Counted from the first letter of the stretch, positions 42,667-52,189 are shown. The stretch is DNA of 64,000 nucleotides from Streptosporangium sp. NBC_01495 (GCF_036250735.1 NZ_CP109430.1:4650001-4714000), one strand, 5' to 3'. Notes: generated by a model not told the origin, from the letters alone. A program made the numbers and translations.

Positions 42667-43329
42667 TTAGGCCCCGTTCCGTCCGTTGGGGGCGTCATAG
42701 ACCAAGGTGTATCGCCAGAACAGGCGACGTCGGATCCGGGCGCCGGGCAGTTCCCGTGCGGCCGAGGCCCGGATGTCGGCCAGGGTCTCCTGCGGATCGG
42801 TGGTGGGCGCCGTCATGTGCAAGGGCGGTTCATCGGCGCGGGCCGGGTGCTTGATCATTCCCATGATCGGGTTGGCAACCATGGCAGGCAGGGCGGCGAG
42901 CAAGTCGGCGGGCCCGGCCTCCCGGTAGCAGCCGATGACCACGAGACGCCCGCCCGGGGTGAGACAGCCGCGCAGTTCACGCAGGGTGGGCGCCAGCGAG
43001 AGGTGGTGCAAGACAGCGACGAGGGTGATGGCGTCCCATCGCCGCTGCGGGTCGCGCCCGGCGAAGTCGGCTTGGACGATGGTGACCGCGGGGTCGTCGG
43101 CGAAGCGCTCCGCCGCGGCGCGGGCGGTCGCGGGATCGGGTTCGAGCCCGGTGACGGTAGCGGCGCGTCGGCGAAGCAGAGCGGCGAGGTTACCCGTGCC
43201 GCACCCGACGTCGAGGACGTGGCGGGCCCCGGACGCGGCCACTCGGTCGGCGACCCAGCGGCCGTAGTGGTCGTTGTGGCTCCAAGGGTGCCGCCGGTTG
43301 AAACGGTCGAGGCGAGACAGCAGTGCCAT
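42667..43329 (-). CDS. class I SAM-dependent methyltransferase
   Basis: This encodes 220 residues with motif I VLDVGCGTGNLAALL, the acidic residue of motif II in VTGLEPDPATARAAA, motif III VQADFAG and post-motif VAVLHHLSLAPTLRELR. The C-terminal half belongs to the methyltransf_11/25 type. I took the second Met (43329) because the protein then starts at the conserved LSRLDRFNRRHPWSHNDHYG; an extra 8 codons upstream are possible. The substrate is unknown. It adjoins a decayed recombinase module. Confidence 0.88.
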   Translation of the reverse strand: MALLSRLDRFNRRHPWSHNDHYGRWVADRVAASGARHVLDVGCGTGNLAALLRRRAATVTGLEPDPATARAAAERFADDPAVTIVQADFAGRDPQRRWDAITLVAVLHHLSLAPTLRELRGCLTPGGRLVVIGCYREAGPADLLAALPAMVANPIMGMIKHPARADEPPLHMTAPTTDPQETLADIRASAARELPGARIRRRLFWRYTLVYDAPNGRNGA

Positions 43330-43353
43330 GACGATCACCTTAGCGATCACCAC

Positions 43354-44151
43354 TCACGCTCCGGTCCCCTTTTCCGGCGGGTTCCGGCTGCTCTTCAAAC
43401 GGGATCGTGGCTGGGTGCCTGGTCGAGTTCGTCGGCGAGCAGGTGCTCGGCGACGGCGGTGTATCTGATGGCGGTACAGCGATCGCATCGCGTTGGTCGT
43501 GGTGGCGCGTCGTGAGCCGCTGAGCGGTCCGAGCGCTGCGCCGATGTCGGAGCGGGTGACCTCCCGCAGATGGTCGTAGCGCGCCACCCAGTCGTCGAGG
43601 AACGGTCGAACGCAACTGAAGTAGACATGGATGCTGGACGCGGACCGGGGGCGCGACCTGGTGTCGCCATCGAGCAGGACCAGCAGCCACTGCCGGACGG
43701 GATTGATGAAGCCGGGGGTGAGATGGCTGGTGACGTGATCGACCCAGGATCTGATCGCCGGAATGGAGTCGTCGTGGAGCAGGTCCAGGTCGGTGAGCAC
43801 TTCGACGAGCCGAGGACGCGACACCCAGCGGTGCGGCCGGGCTCGGACCTCGCTGAGCGGGACGCGCTCACCTGCGGGAAGGCCGGTCAGCACCATGATC
43901 AGCCCATCCAGCACACATCTGGTGGTCGAGGGGTTCCAATCGTGGGCTTGGTCGAGTTCCTGAGCGTGACGTGCCGCTGCGCGCAGCACCGGATCAGTTG
44001 CGGTCAACGCCGGATGCTGCCAGCGAGGCAGGACCGGCTGGCCGTTCTTGCGCCGGTAGTAGGAGGCCAACGCTGAGCAGGAGTGGCTGCAGTAGATCTG
44101 GTCTCGGCGTCGCTTCTCCGGCAACGGGGTGGCGCAGTGTGGGCAGTTCAT
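43354..44151 (-). pseudogene. zinc-finger tyrosine-recombinase-like protein, 3' truncated
   Basis: The frame encodes 265 residues: an N-terminal zinc-ribbon-like motif (NCPHCATPLPEKRRRDQIYC followed by SHSC) and a helical region ending in a core-binding-like fold (FSCVRPFLDDWVARYDHLRE, SDIGAALGPLSGSRRATTTN). Homologous element proteins continue into a catalytic recombinase domain. Here the sequence turns into an arginine-rich tail after AMRSLYR and stops, with the methyltransferase following. Its ATG overlaps the stop of the upstream HTH remnant (ATGA), typical of this three-gene mobile module. It lacks any catalytic box, so it is probably inactive. Confidence 0.6.
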
Positions 44152-44395
44152 CGAGGCGGTAGGGACCGTCCGGCGCCGGTGCGCGGGGTGACTGACCGAG
44201 TTTGGCCGACCGCCATGGTTTGGCCGACCGTCGCAGTTTCATCATCGTTGTGGTGCCGCGGCTCGGCCACGCTCTCGGGTTCGGGGATCAGCAGTTCCTC
44301 GACGCCGCAGCTCAGCACGGTGCAGATGACGTCGAGCTCGTCGATCTTGACCACGTTGGGGCTTCCCGACCACAGGCCCGACAGAACTTGCGGCA
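44148..44395 (-). pseudogene. C-terminal half of an XRE-type HTH gene of the integrase module
   Basis: The frame reads VLSGLWSGSPNVVKIDELDV and ICTVLSCGVEELLIPEPE, the second half of a compact HTH protein commonly encoded between two recombinases in actinobacterial elements. The N-terminal half is missing; upstream it is fused to integrase sequence in a different frame at about 44395. A deletion between integrase and HTH genes best explains this. Confidence 0.6.
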
Positions 44396-44869
44396 GCTCA
44401 GCAGCTCTTCGCGCCACCCTGCGAACAGCTGCTCGATCTCCTCGGCGGTCGGTGGGACGCGCAGCTGCGGATCCACTGACAATCATGGACGGTTGACCCC
44501 ATCGAGCGGGCACTCGACAACCCGGCCGGTGAGGTTATGCAGCTCAACCTTGTGCCTGAGCTCCAGAAACCGGAAGAACACCGTCAGAGCCGCAGCCCGC
44601 CCGGTGCGGGTGGAGGGCTTGGCATCCCGCAGCACCTTGCCGAAGTAGACATCGGCGTCTTCAGGCTGCATCTCCCACAGCGGTCGGCCGAACCAGTCTC
44701 GGATCAGCTCCAGGTGATTGGCGTCGTTGCGGATGGTGCTGTCGGTCAGCCCGGCTGACGCGCGAGCCAGCACGAACCCCGCCAGGACGTCGATCTCGAA
44801 GGCGGCAAGATCTTCTTCGCTGTTAGGGGCTCGGTGCTCGCGTAGATCTCGTACGACTCCCAGCGTCAA
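44395..44869 (-). pseudogene. tyrosine integrase, N-terminal part with premature stop
   Basis: The frame from ATG 44869 encodes the core-binding domain of a site-specific integrase (FVLARASAGLTDSTIRNDAN, FFRFLELRHKVELHNLTGRV). A TGA at 44483-44485 interrupts it. In the same frame the protein continues (LRVPPTAEEIEQLFAGWREE, then LLSCRKF) until about 44395, where HTH sequence takes over. The catalytic domain with its Arg-His-Arg-Tyr residues is deleted. It carries both an internal stop and a deletion. Confidence 0.7.
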
Positions 44870-44927
44870 CCCACACCTCCCGACTTCACCGGCGCCGCCG
44901 TCTCGTCACTCCTGCGACCACCCGCAT

Positions 44928-44988
44928 CCGAACGGCCAGTCACGATAAGAAGCGCCCGCCGGGCTCCTTAACGTGACTGGCCGTTCGG
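44928..44988. repeat. perfect 17-bp inverted repeat upstream of the dead integrase
   Basis: CCGAACGGCCAGTCACG at 44928-44944 and its exact reverse complement at 44972-44988 enclose 27 bp. It lies about 60 bp upstream of the integrase start. It could be a recombination site, a regulator site or the loop-forming end of the element. Confidence 0.75.
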
Positions 44989-45009
44989 TTGCTGCTCAAG
45001 CCCCGAGAC

Positions 45010-45041
45010 GGGTCCCGCCGGAAGAGTTCCCGGCGGGACCC
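45010..45041 (-). terminator. 12-bp perfect hairpin downstream of the giant STAND gene
   Basis: GGGTCCCGCCGG and CCGGCGGGACCC form a perfect stem with an 8-nt loop, about 130 bp after the STAND stop codon. No T-run follows. It is a plausible intrinsic terminator for the leftward STAND transcript. Confidence 0.65.
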
Positions 45042-45168
45042 TGTGCTGTCAGCCGGCGTTGCTCAATCGGTCCAGTCGACGTCCTGGCCGGCGCGGTCTG
45101 GTGGAAGGTGACCAGTTTCAGATGGTCCGGATCGCCCGCCGGCGACAGATGGCAGCTGATCCAGAAGG

Positions 45169-48100
45169 TCAGTGTCGCGATGCCGCCTCGACCGCGTCGG
45201 CGTAGGCCTCGCGAGCGAAGCTTCTGATCTCATCGGAGATGGAGCCGGGAGCGGCCCAGTGGCGCAGTGCCTGGGCCATCAGTTCGCAGGCCTCCTCGGG
45301 ACGCCCCAGATCGAGGAGGATACGACCGAGATCGAACATCAGCATTCCGCCGAACGGTGAACCGGGATTACGGGTCTCCTCGTTCTCGATGGCGCGCCGA
45401 TACCACGGTTCGGCTTCGGTCAGGAGCCCGGCGGAGAAAATCCTGCTGGCCAATTCTCGCAACGCCATTCCCAGTGCGTACAGGTGTTCGTCGCCGAGCG
45501 CGTCGAGGAGGGCGATCGCTCGTTCGTAGTAGGCATTGGCCTCCGCACCGCCGAGTTCGCCGACGACTCGGGCGAGTTCGATCAGCGCCGTTCCGGTCTC
45601 CGCGCCGGCGGGGTCCGCCGCCTCGTACAGCTCCAGGCTTCTGGCCAGAAGGGGCTCGGATTTTCCGAACTCTTCTAATTCGTAATAGGTGAGACCCAGT
45701 TCTCTAACGGTGAATTTGACCCCGGTCATATTCTCAGCGCTGTAAAAGGCGGCCATCGCACGCTCGTACGGCTCCACCGCCTCGGCGTAGCGCTTTTGCC
45801 CGCTCAGCATGCGGGCCATACCGAGAAAGTGCTCGGCTTTCCCGCCCCCCGAGCTGAGAGCCTCCTCCACTTCCGCCAGATCGCCAAGGCCGATCAGTGT
45901 GCCCACGAGCTCGTCGAACGCGGACTCCCGGACGGAGGAGTACTCCCCGTCGGCCCCTTCGAGAGCCGTGACGGCCGCCCGATAGTCCGCTACCGCCTGA
46001 TCGGCACGGCCCGACTCGACCTTGAATCGGGCGAGGTCGAAAAGCGCCGCGCCGATCGGGAGGGTCTGATCCATCGTTTTCAGCACGGCGATCCGCCGGA
46101 GCAGCGTCAGCTCGGTGGCGGGGCGGTCACCGGCCTGATAGCAGATCCTCGCGCAGTCCGACAGCAAGGAGGCGTATTCACCCCGGCGATTCGACACCCC
46201 TACCGCTTCCGCCGCGTCGCACGCCTCGACGAGCAACCGCGCGGCTTCCTGCACCCTGCCCTGCGCGTATACGTGCCCGGCGATCAGATGGAGAGCCTGG
46301 CCTCGTTCCCAGGAATTGTGAACGTCCGGCGGTATGACGCCGAGCACACGCAGGGCGATGGCCTCAGCGGCGGCTGAACCGTGAACTCGATGGGTAAGAA
46401 TGGACAGTTCGCGCAGCAGCGGGGCGGCCTCAGGCGTCTGATCCAGCCCGTGCCGATGGTAGATCTCGAAAGCTCGCTCATAGGCCGCCAGACCTTCCGC
46501 GTCTTTCTCCGAGTTCCCCAGCACACGGCCCAGGGCCAGCAAGGCGACCGCCGTCTCGAACGAGTACGGGTCAGCGCTCTCGGCCTTTTGGAGCATGCGC
46601 CGGGCTCCAACCTCTCCGGGCTGACGTAGCGCCAGGCTGTAGAGCCCTCTCCGCCCGACCAGGCTCAGGGCGAGAACGCCCTGCCACTGGCATCTCACGA
46701 GCGCGCCGTCGGCGCGCGCCACAGTCACGCACGTCTTGGTCAGCGCCTCCCAGACGCGCAGCTGCCCGTCAAGGTCGACCGTGGCGATCCATTGACCGTC
46801 GGAACTGAACGCGATGTCGTTGACGGCGGATTTGTGGCCATCGAGGCGTCCGATGGCGGCGCCGTCGCCGTACCTCATGATGTTGACACCACCGTAGTTG
46901 TCGGCGGCGCAGATCCAGCGTCCGTTGGGATGCTGCGCGAGCGTGCTGAAACCACCCGGCAGTTCGCCTCCGGAGAAGAGCCGCGTGCAGTCCTCCGCGG
47001 ACCAGAAGTCCAAGCCGTCGGAGTAACTGGCGAACCAGCTTCCCTCCTTGCCGTCCACCCCGACCAGGCTCGCGGAGTCCGTTTCCGCGTACCCCCGTAT
47101 CCGGCCGCTTCTGGAGTCGCAGACCCACACATGCGTCTCGGAGGCGATGGCTGTCCAGTCACCGAGCGGGCTCACCAGGAGCCACCAGGCGAACTCACCC
47201 CGGGTGCCCTCCGGTACGTCGAGATCGACGACCGTCCCGGGCTCGGTGAGCGACCAGATCTGGGCACGACCGTCGGCCGACATCACCACATAGTCCTCTT
47301 GCGGCGCGAAACGAACGGATGCCGTACCGGACAAGCCTGTCATCGTGGTGATTTCCAAGCCCGTCGGCACCTCGACGACGGTCACCGTTCCTTCCTTCTG
47401 ATACGCGGCGAACGTTGCCCGGCTACTGACCTCGTCTTCCACCTCGCCGCGGGATTCCGACAGCCGGGAGACGGACTCCAGCCGAGCGATGATCGCCTTC
47501 CGCGCCTCCTCGTCGTTCTCACCCCACAACAGTGCGGCGTTGATCCGATGTACCCACTGCCAGAAAGTGTGTCGTTCGGCCGCCTTCTTCCAGGAATGCA
47601 CACTGGACACGCGGAGCAGCCGCGTCAGGGTGTTGACCGACTGAGGCGCATGGTCGGCCGGTCCGCTTGGAGCACGCCACAATCCCCCCGTTGGTGGCGT
47701 GCTCAGGCGACTGGGGGCGGCGACAGGTTGGGGCGCCTCGGATTCCTTCGACCAGATGCGCAAGGAACCGTCCCTGCTCGCGGAGGCTATCCAACGGTCG
47801 CCGACGGCGGGCATCAGGCATTCCACCGCCTCGTCGTGGCCTAGCAGCAGCCGGACCGGCGTGATGTCGGGCGTCGTGAGCACCACGATCTCTCCTGACA
47901 TCAGGCCGGCGAACAACTCCTTCCCGTCACGCGAGAACACGACCGACTCCGTGAAGGCGTTCCCCGCAGACGTACGCTGCGAGCCGTCGGCGGCGTCAAT
48001 AAGCGTGACAGGCCCATCTAAAACCCCCACGGCGATCAGATTCGCGCGAGCGTCATACGCGATCGACCGGATTTGCCCGGCGACGGGGCCCCAACAGGCC

Positions 48101-50550
48101 TGCTCGCTCCCCTCCCGGACATTCCAAATCCGGACGTACCCGTCTTCGCCGCCGCTGGCCACGATGTCATCACCGAGCGATGTCATCGCATAGACCGCGC
48201 CGTTATGACCCGCCATCGTCGCGTGCGGCCGCCCGTCGCGGCTGTTCCAGCTTCGAACCAGGTTCCGGTTGTCGCAGGTCACCATGAGCCTGCCGTCGGA
48301 GGTCGAGGTCATCATGTACGGCAGCATCTCGCCGTCCTCGATGACGGCACGCAACCGCTGCTTCCGCAGATCCCAGATGGCGATTCCCGCGCCGAGGCAC
48401 CCCGCGGCCAGCCAGGTCTCATCGGGAGACAGCACATGCGAGTGCACCGCGTACTTGGTCGCCAGCGCGATAAAGCTGTTTCCCTGGGCGTTCTCCCATT
48501 GGATGGGCATCATCTCGTCGTAGGAGATCTCTCCCAGCATTTCCCTGGCCGGTTCCCAGATCGCCGTCACTTTGCCGCTCTCGGAGCTCAAGATCCGGAT
48601 CTTGCCGTCATCGGCTCCGGTCACCAGCCAGCGATCGTCTGCTGTCACAGAGACGGTGGTCAGCCAATCGCCGTGGATGATCACCCGGGTGAGGGCCGGG
48701 TCCGGCCGGTCAGGCAGCCCGCTGGTGACCTCCGATTTGAGCCAGTAGCAAGGCAGCGTGGATTCGAGTGCCGCCCGTCCGGTGGCAAGTTCAGGCAACA
48801 GGGGCAGGCGACAGAGCAGCACGGCACCGAGCGCCTCAACGGGATCCGTCGGTGCGAGCAGATGGGCGTTCTGCGTGATGAAGTTACGCAGCAGCCGGGC
48901 GGTTTCGGATACGGACAGCAGCAAGTCGGCCTCTACCTCGGCCGGGCCCGTCAGGTTTAGCTTTCCCACGGTCCAATCCAGGTCGGCGAGGACAGCGACC
49001 AGCGCCGTGCCGTCCCCGTGTGCCTCTCTTATGTGGTGTGGTAGCCAGCGCCAGTAAAAAGGCAGCTCACTGGAGAGCGACGGCCAATGCGGTCCCCCGT
49101 CCTCCGCCGACGGGACCTGCGAGGAAATGGCGGAAACCAGGTCGGCGTGCAAGTCAGGGAGGCCATCGCCGACGCGGTGCCAGAGGTAGTCGTATATCAC
49201 CTGGTGCAAGGTCACCCTGGTTTCGGATCCAACCCGCCGCACCGTGAGCAATGACAGATCAGCCAGTGCCGCGCACAGCAAGTACGCCTGCGGGCGGCTC
49301 ATCGCGCCACGCGCCGCCCAGTAGTGCTCCAACGCGTACAGCGGTATCTCGGTCTCGCGAGGAAACACCGCCAAGTCCACGTAACGATCGAGCCAGCCAT
49401 CCCCGCCCGTAGTGGCGAGAAGCGACAGACTCACCTCTATCGTGGCGGCCGCCGCCCGGTTGCGGCGGCGTGGATCGTTCACGTCGGGTTCGCCGCCCGG
49501 CGGATCGAGCGCCGCGGGGCCGGCCACCGCGATCATGCCCTCGATCTGCGCCACGGCCTCCTCGGCCGACATTCCCATGGCGAGGATCTTGCGCAACGCG
49601 CCGCGAACAAGAGCCAACAGCACCGGCCATCCCGCCGAGTGCTCCAACAGGGCCGGCAACCCCGGCACGTCCGTCGAAATGACCGGACGGACCATCTCCG
49701 CGGATTCCGCAGCCGTCATCGGACCTACCTCGATGGCCGTCACTCCCTCATCCGGGGCCAGCGCGGACACCCGAGAGGTCACCAGCCGCACCGATCGCTG
49801 CCAGGAGCCCAGGAAGGGGGCGAGTTGCTCAGCCGACCAGACGTCGTCGATGACGACCAGCATGCTCCGTCTGCTCAGCAGCGCGCCGAGGAAGTATCCG
49901 GCCTGCTGGGGATCGACGAAGGTCGGGCGGTTACCCGTTAACTGCCCCGACAGATCGTTGATCTTCGCGGCTAGCTCCTGATCCGTCGTGCGCATGCCCA
50001 GGACGATCCACAGGACACCGTCGGCAAACCGCCTCCTGACGCGTTCGTCCCTGCTCACCATCTGGGCCAGCGTCGTCTTTCCGAATCCCCCCGGTCCCCA
50101 GACGAACACCATCGAGGATTCCTGCCGGCTCGGCTCCGCCAGGACCGCCGCGAGCACCTGTTCGTGAAGGCCGGCGCGCGGCACGAAATCGGTGGCCGGC
50201 GCCAGCCCGATGACGGGCGCCGTGCCGTCCTTGACGGTCTCCGCCCGTGCCTCCTCACGCCAGTGTGGCCAGTTCCGTTCGTTCAAGAGATCCCTCGTGA
50301 CGGGATCGGGAACGACACCGCGAGCTCGCGCATGCTCGATCAGAACCCGTACCAGCAGACGCAGCGGCTTCTCGTTGGGCACGTTCTTGCCATGTCTCCA
50401 GTCGCTGAGCCGCTGAACGGTCAGCCGCCACGACTCGCCCGCCGGCCGGCGCCGGGAGACCTCCCGCACAATCGTGTCCGGCGGCAGCTCGGAAATGTTG
50501 ATCAGCTCGTCGAGCCGGGCCGCAAAAATGCCTCGGACATTGTCAGTCAT
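45169..50550 (-). CDS. giant STAND protein: HTH-like, NB-ARC ATPase, WD40 repeats, TPR repeats
   Basis: This encodes a 1793-aa cytoplasmic protein. Residues 1-80 form an HTH-like domain (LTVQRLSDWRHGKNVPNEKP) common in actinobacterial NB-ARC proteins. The NB-ARC core has Walker A GPGGFGKTT at 152-160 and Walker B LVVIDDVW at 231-238, with a VTSRV sensor. It continues through a winged-helix and linker region to about residue 620. WD40 blades follow (WLVTGADDGKIRIL, VASGGEDGYVRIWNVREGSE, WIASASRDGSLRIWSKE, WIATVDLDGQLRVWEAL). The C-terminal 450 residues are TPR repeats (AEAVEPYERAMAAFYSAENM). The arrangement is that of plant-R/APAF-like signal ATPases, predicted immune or developmental switches. 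The ATG at 50550 has GGAGG upstream; an earlier Met at 50652 does not. A small membrane protein gene is divergent 166 bp away. Confidence 0.92.
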   Translation of the reverse strand: MTDNVRGIFAARLDELINISELPPDTIVREVSRRRPAGESWRLTVQRLSDWRHGKNVPNEKPLRLLVRVLIEHARARGVVPDPVTRDLLNERNWPHWREEARAETVKDGTAPVIGLAPATDFVPRAGLHEQVLAAVLAEPSRQESSMVFVWGPGGFGKTTLAQMVSRDERVRRRFADGVLWIVLGMRTTDQELAAKINDLSGQLTGNRPTFVDPQQAGYFLGALLSRRSMLVVIDDVWSAEQLAPFLGSWQRSVRLVTSRVSALAPDEGVTAIEVGPMTAAESAEMVRPVISTDVPGLPALLEHSAGWPVLLALVRGALRKILAMGMSAEEAVAQIEGMIAVAGPAALDPPGGEPDVNDPRRRNRAAAATIEVSLSLLATTGGDGWLDRYVDLAVFPRETEIPLYALEHYWAARGAMSRPQAYLLCAALADLSLLTVRRVGSETRVTLHQVIYDYLWHRVGDGLPDLHADLVSAISSQVPSAEDGGPHWPSLSSELPFYWRWLPHHIREAHGDGTALVAVLADLDWTVGKLNLTGPAEVEADLLLSVSETARLLRNFITQNAHLLAPTDPVEALGAVLLCRLPLLPELATGRAALESTLPCYWLKSEVTSGLPDRPDPALTRVIIHGDWLTTVSVTADDRWLVTGADDGKIRILSSESGKVTAIWEPAREMLGEISYDEMMPIQWENAQGNSFIALATKYAVHSHVLSPDETWLAAGCLGAGIAIWDLRKQRLRAVIEDGEMLPYMMTSTSDGRLMVTCDNRNLVRSWNSRDGRPHATMAGHNGAVYAMTSLGDDIVASGGEDGYVRIWNVREGSEQACWGPVAGQIRSIAYDARANLIAVGVLDGPVTLIDAADGSQRTSAGNAFTESVVFSRDGKELFAGLMSGEIVVLTTPDITPVRLLLGHDEAVECLMPAVGDRWIASASRDGSLRIWSKESEAPQPVAAPSRLSTPPTGGLWRAPSGPADHAPQSVNTLTRLLRVSSVHSWKKAAERHTFWQWVHRINAALLWGENDEEARKAIIARLESVSRLSESRGEVEDEVSSRATFAAYQKEGTVTVVEVPTGLEITTMTGLSGTASVRFAPQEDYVVMSADGRAQIWSLTEPGTVVDLDVPEGTRGEFAWWLLVSPLGDWTAIASETHVWVCDSRSGRIRGYAETDSASLVGVDGKEGSWFASYSDGLDFWSAEDCTRLFSGGELPGGFSTLAQHPNGRWICAADNYGGVNIMRYGDGAAIGRLDGHKSAVNDIAFSSDGQWIATVDLDGQLRVWEALTKTCVTVARADGALVRCQWQGVLALSLVGRRGLYSLALRQPGEVGARRMLQKAESADPYSFETAVALLALGRVLGNSEKDAEGLAAYERAFEIYHRHGLDQTPEAAPLLRELSILTHRVHGSAAAEAIALRVLGVIPPDVHNSWERGQALHLIAGHVYAQGRVQEAARLLVEACDAAEAVGVSNRRGEYASLLSDCARICYQAGDRPATELTLLRRIAVLKTMDQTLPIGAALFDLARFKVESGRADQAVADYRAAVTALEGADGEYSSVRESAFDELVGTLIGLGDLAEVEEALSSGGGKAEHFLGMARMLSGQKRYAEAVEPYERAMAAFYSAENMTGVKFTVRELGLTYYELEEFGKSEPLLARSLELYEAADPAGAETGTALIELARVVGELGGAEANAYYERAIALLDALGDEHLYALGMALRELASRIFSAGLLTEAEPWYRRAIENEETRNPGSPFGGMLMFDLGRILLDLGRPEEACELMAQALRHWAAPGSISDEIRSFAREAYADAVEAASRH

Positions 50551-50716
50551 CCGCGCCTCCGCAGAACACCGGATCCGGACCGGAATATTCACACTAGCCG
50601 ACCGGCAATGGCTTTTCCCGCTTTCCCGGCGCACCGGAGTGGCCTCGCTCATTGCAGGGATGGCGTAATAACCAGGTGTTAGTTGCGTCCCTCATAACTC
50701 GGCGTGAAAGGCCCCA

Positions 50717-50956
50717 ATGACGATTACCATCATCCTGGCGATCATCGGCGCGATAAGCCTGGCGATCGGCGCCGCCGCACGTGTCCCCAAAGCCCTCGCC
50801 CTATTCGTGCGGTCCTGCATCCCGCTCGCCAAGGCGATCGGAGAGTTGCGTACGGCGATAGCGGAGACCAGCGGCCGGCGAGCAGGCGACACCGCACTCG
50901 ACCCGGGCACATCCGCCGATCATCCCACCGAGGTGGTCGCGGCGAATGACTCGTAG
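50717..50956 (+). CDS. 79-aa single-pass membrane protein divergent from the STAND gene
   Basis: It starts at ATG 50717 with AAAGG upstream. The N-terminal 25 residues form a hydrophobic helix (MTITIILAIIGAISLAIGAA). An amphipathic stretch (VPKALALFVRSCIPLAKAIG) and a polar, probably disordered tail ending AANDS follow. No family is recognised. Its position in the divergent promoter of a STAND ATPase suggests shared control. A membrane-acting partner is conceivable, but this is inference only. Confidence 0.55.
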   Translation: MTITIILAIIGAISLAIGAAARVPKALALFVRSCIPLAKAIGELRTAIAETSGRRAGDTALDPGTSADHPTEVVAANDS

Positions 50957-51036
50957 CATGGGCCTTCCTCGGGGGGCGTCCAGGCAGGGCTCCCCCCGGA
51001 TGCCCCTTCGCGTTTCCTGCGAATTCAAAGCAGGCC

Positions 51037-51420
51037 TGAGACGCGGTCGTGTGTCCGGCCTCTACGACCCGACCGGGCCCGGCTGCATCCTGTCCGCCTT
51101 CTTCGCAGCGATGGCCGAGATCGAACGCGAGAACATCCGCGAAGCCACCCTGGAAGGCCTGGACGCCGCCTCCCGCAAGAGCGCCGCCCTGCGGTGATCA
51201 CCGACGACATGCTCCACACCGTGCTGCGCCGCAAGGCTGCGGGCGAGTCTGTCCAACCCGACCTGATCATCGCAACCGGTAAACGCAAAGGCCACAGCCC
51301 GAGCCTGGCCAGCATTTACCGCACCCTCGCCGAACACGACGAGGCCCAGGCCCACCCCGAGGCCATCGCCCAGGCCCACGCAGAGTCCGCCGAGTTCAAA
51401 GCAGACCCCTGCCTACATCA
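51037..51420 (+). pseudogene. serine recombinase remnant related to the 36.6-kb copy
   Basis: In two neighbouring frames it reads LYDPTGPGCILSAFFAAMAE with IERENIREATLEGLDAASRK, then VITDDMLHTVLRRKAAGESV and further to PSLASIYRTLAEHDEAQAHP. This is closely related to residues from about 190 onward of the recombinase at 36591, with the entire N-terminal and most of the catalytic domain deleted and a short gap around 51185. It is dead. Confidence 0.75.
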
Positions 51421-51485
51421 CCGCAGGCCAGAGCTATATCCGTTGGATTTTCGGCCAGGACCCCAGAGACCCTCTTTCGGAAGGA

Positions 51486-52133
51486 TCATGCGGGGGGCGG
51501 CGCCTGCGTCTGCGTCTGCGGCGTTTCGAAGGACTGCACATGATCGATGGCGGCGGTCAGGGCGTCACGCAGCGGGGTGACGTCGCGGGCGATCTGAGCG
51601 AGCAGCATGCCCCCCTGCATGGCGGCCAGCAGCAGGTTCGCCAGCCGCTCAGGGTCGGCGTCGAGGCGAATCCGGCCGCGATCGCGCATGCGGTCGAGTC
51701 CGGTGCGCAGGACGTCCTTCCAGCGGTCGAAGTCGGCGGCGAGCCGGTCGCGGACATCGAGATCGGCCTTGACGATCTCGGCCGCGAGCGAACCCAGCGT
51801 GCAGCCCTCCTGGCACACACGCTCATGGGAGACGTAGAACGCGGCCCACTGTCGTAGGGCGTCGATGGTGTCGAACCCCGCGAAGCTCGACCCGGCGTGC
51901 AGGGCGAGGATTCTCTCGGTCTGCCACTCGATCACCGCGAGCACGAGACTTTCCTTGTCCGGGAAGTAGTGGGTGAGCTGTGATCCACTGACGCCTGAGG
52001 CCTTGCGCAGCAGCTCGTTGCTCGTGCCGTGCACGCCCTGGGTGTAGATCAACTCCGCCGCGTGCTCGATGATGCGCGCCCTGGCCGCGAGCCCCTTGGC
52101 CGTGAACTTCGCATCGGCCCTTTTAACGCCCAT
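51486..52133 (-). CDS. TetR-family transcriptional regulator
   Basis: This encodes 215 residues. The N-terminal HTH (ARIIEHAAELIYTQGVHGTS, GVSGSQLTHYFPDKESLVLA) is followed by a TetR_C-type ligand domain with CQEGCTLGSLAAEI, which is typical of the YxaF/LmrA-like group. I chose the ATG at 52133 (MGVKRADAKFT); the longer frame from 52172 would overlap the operator region. It is divergent from the PEP-mutase-family gene. Two GGGCTG...CAGCCC-type palindromes lie between them and are its probable binding sites. Confidence 0.92.
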   Translation of the reverse strand: MGVKRADAKFTAKGLAARARIIEHAAELIYTQGVHGTSNELLRKASGVSGSQLTHYFPDKESLVLAVIEWQTERILALHAGSSFAGFDTIDALRQWAAFYVSHERVCQEGCTLGSLAAEIVKADLDVRDRLAADFDRWKDVLRTGLDRMRDRGRIRLDADPERLANLLLAAMQGGMLLAQIARDVTPLRDALTAAIDHVQSFETPQTQTQAPPPA

Positions 52134-52152
52134 GACACAGAGCGTACTCCAA

Positions 52153-52174
52153 GATTGGGTTTGACAGCCCAATC
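52153..52174. promoter_or_regulatory. operator-like palindrome 1 (GATTGGG / CCCAATC)
   Basis: GATTGGG at 52153-52159 and CCCAATC at 52168-52174 are inverted, 20 bp upstream of the TetR start codon. Together with the neighbouring palindrome it forms a tandem operator pair suitable for a TetR dimer. Confidence 0.6.
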
Positions 52175-52189
52175 TGCGTCCGGTTTACT

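Noticed and set aside
42660..42676. CGGGGC/GCCCCG hairpin at the methyltransferase stop
   Set aside because: Only a 6-bp stem, too weak in this GC background to call a terminator.
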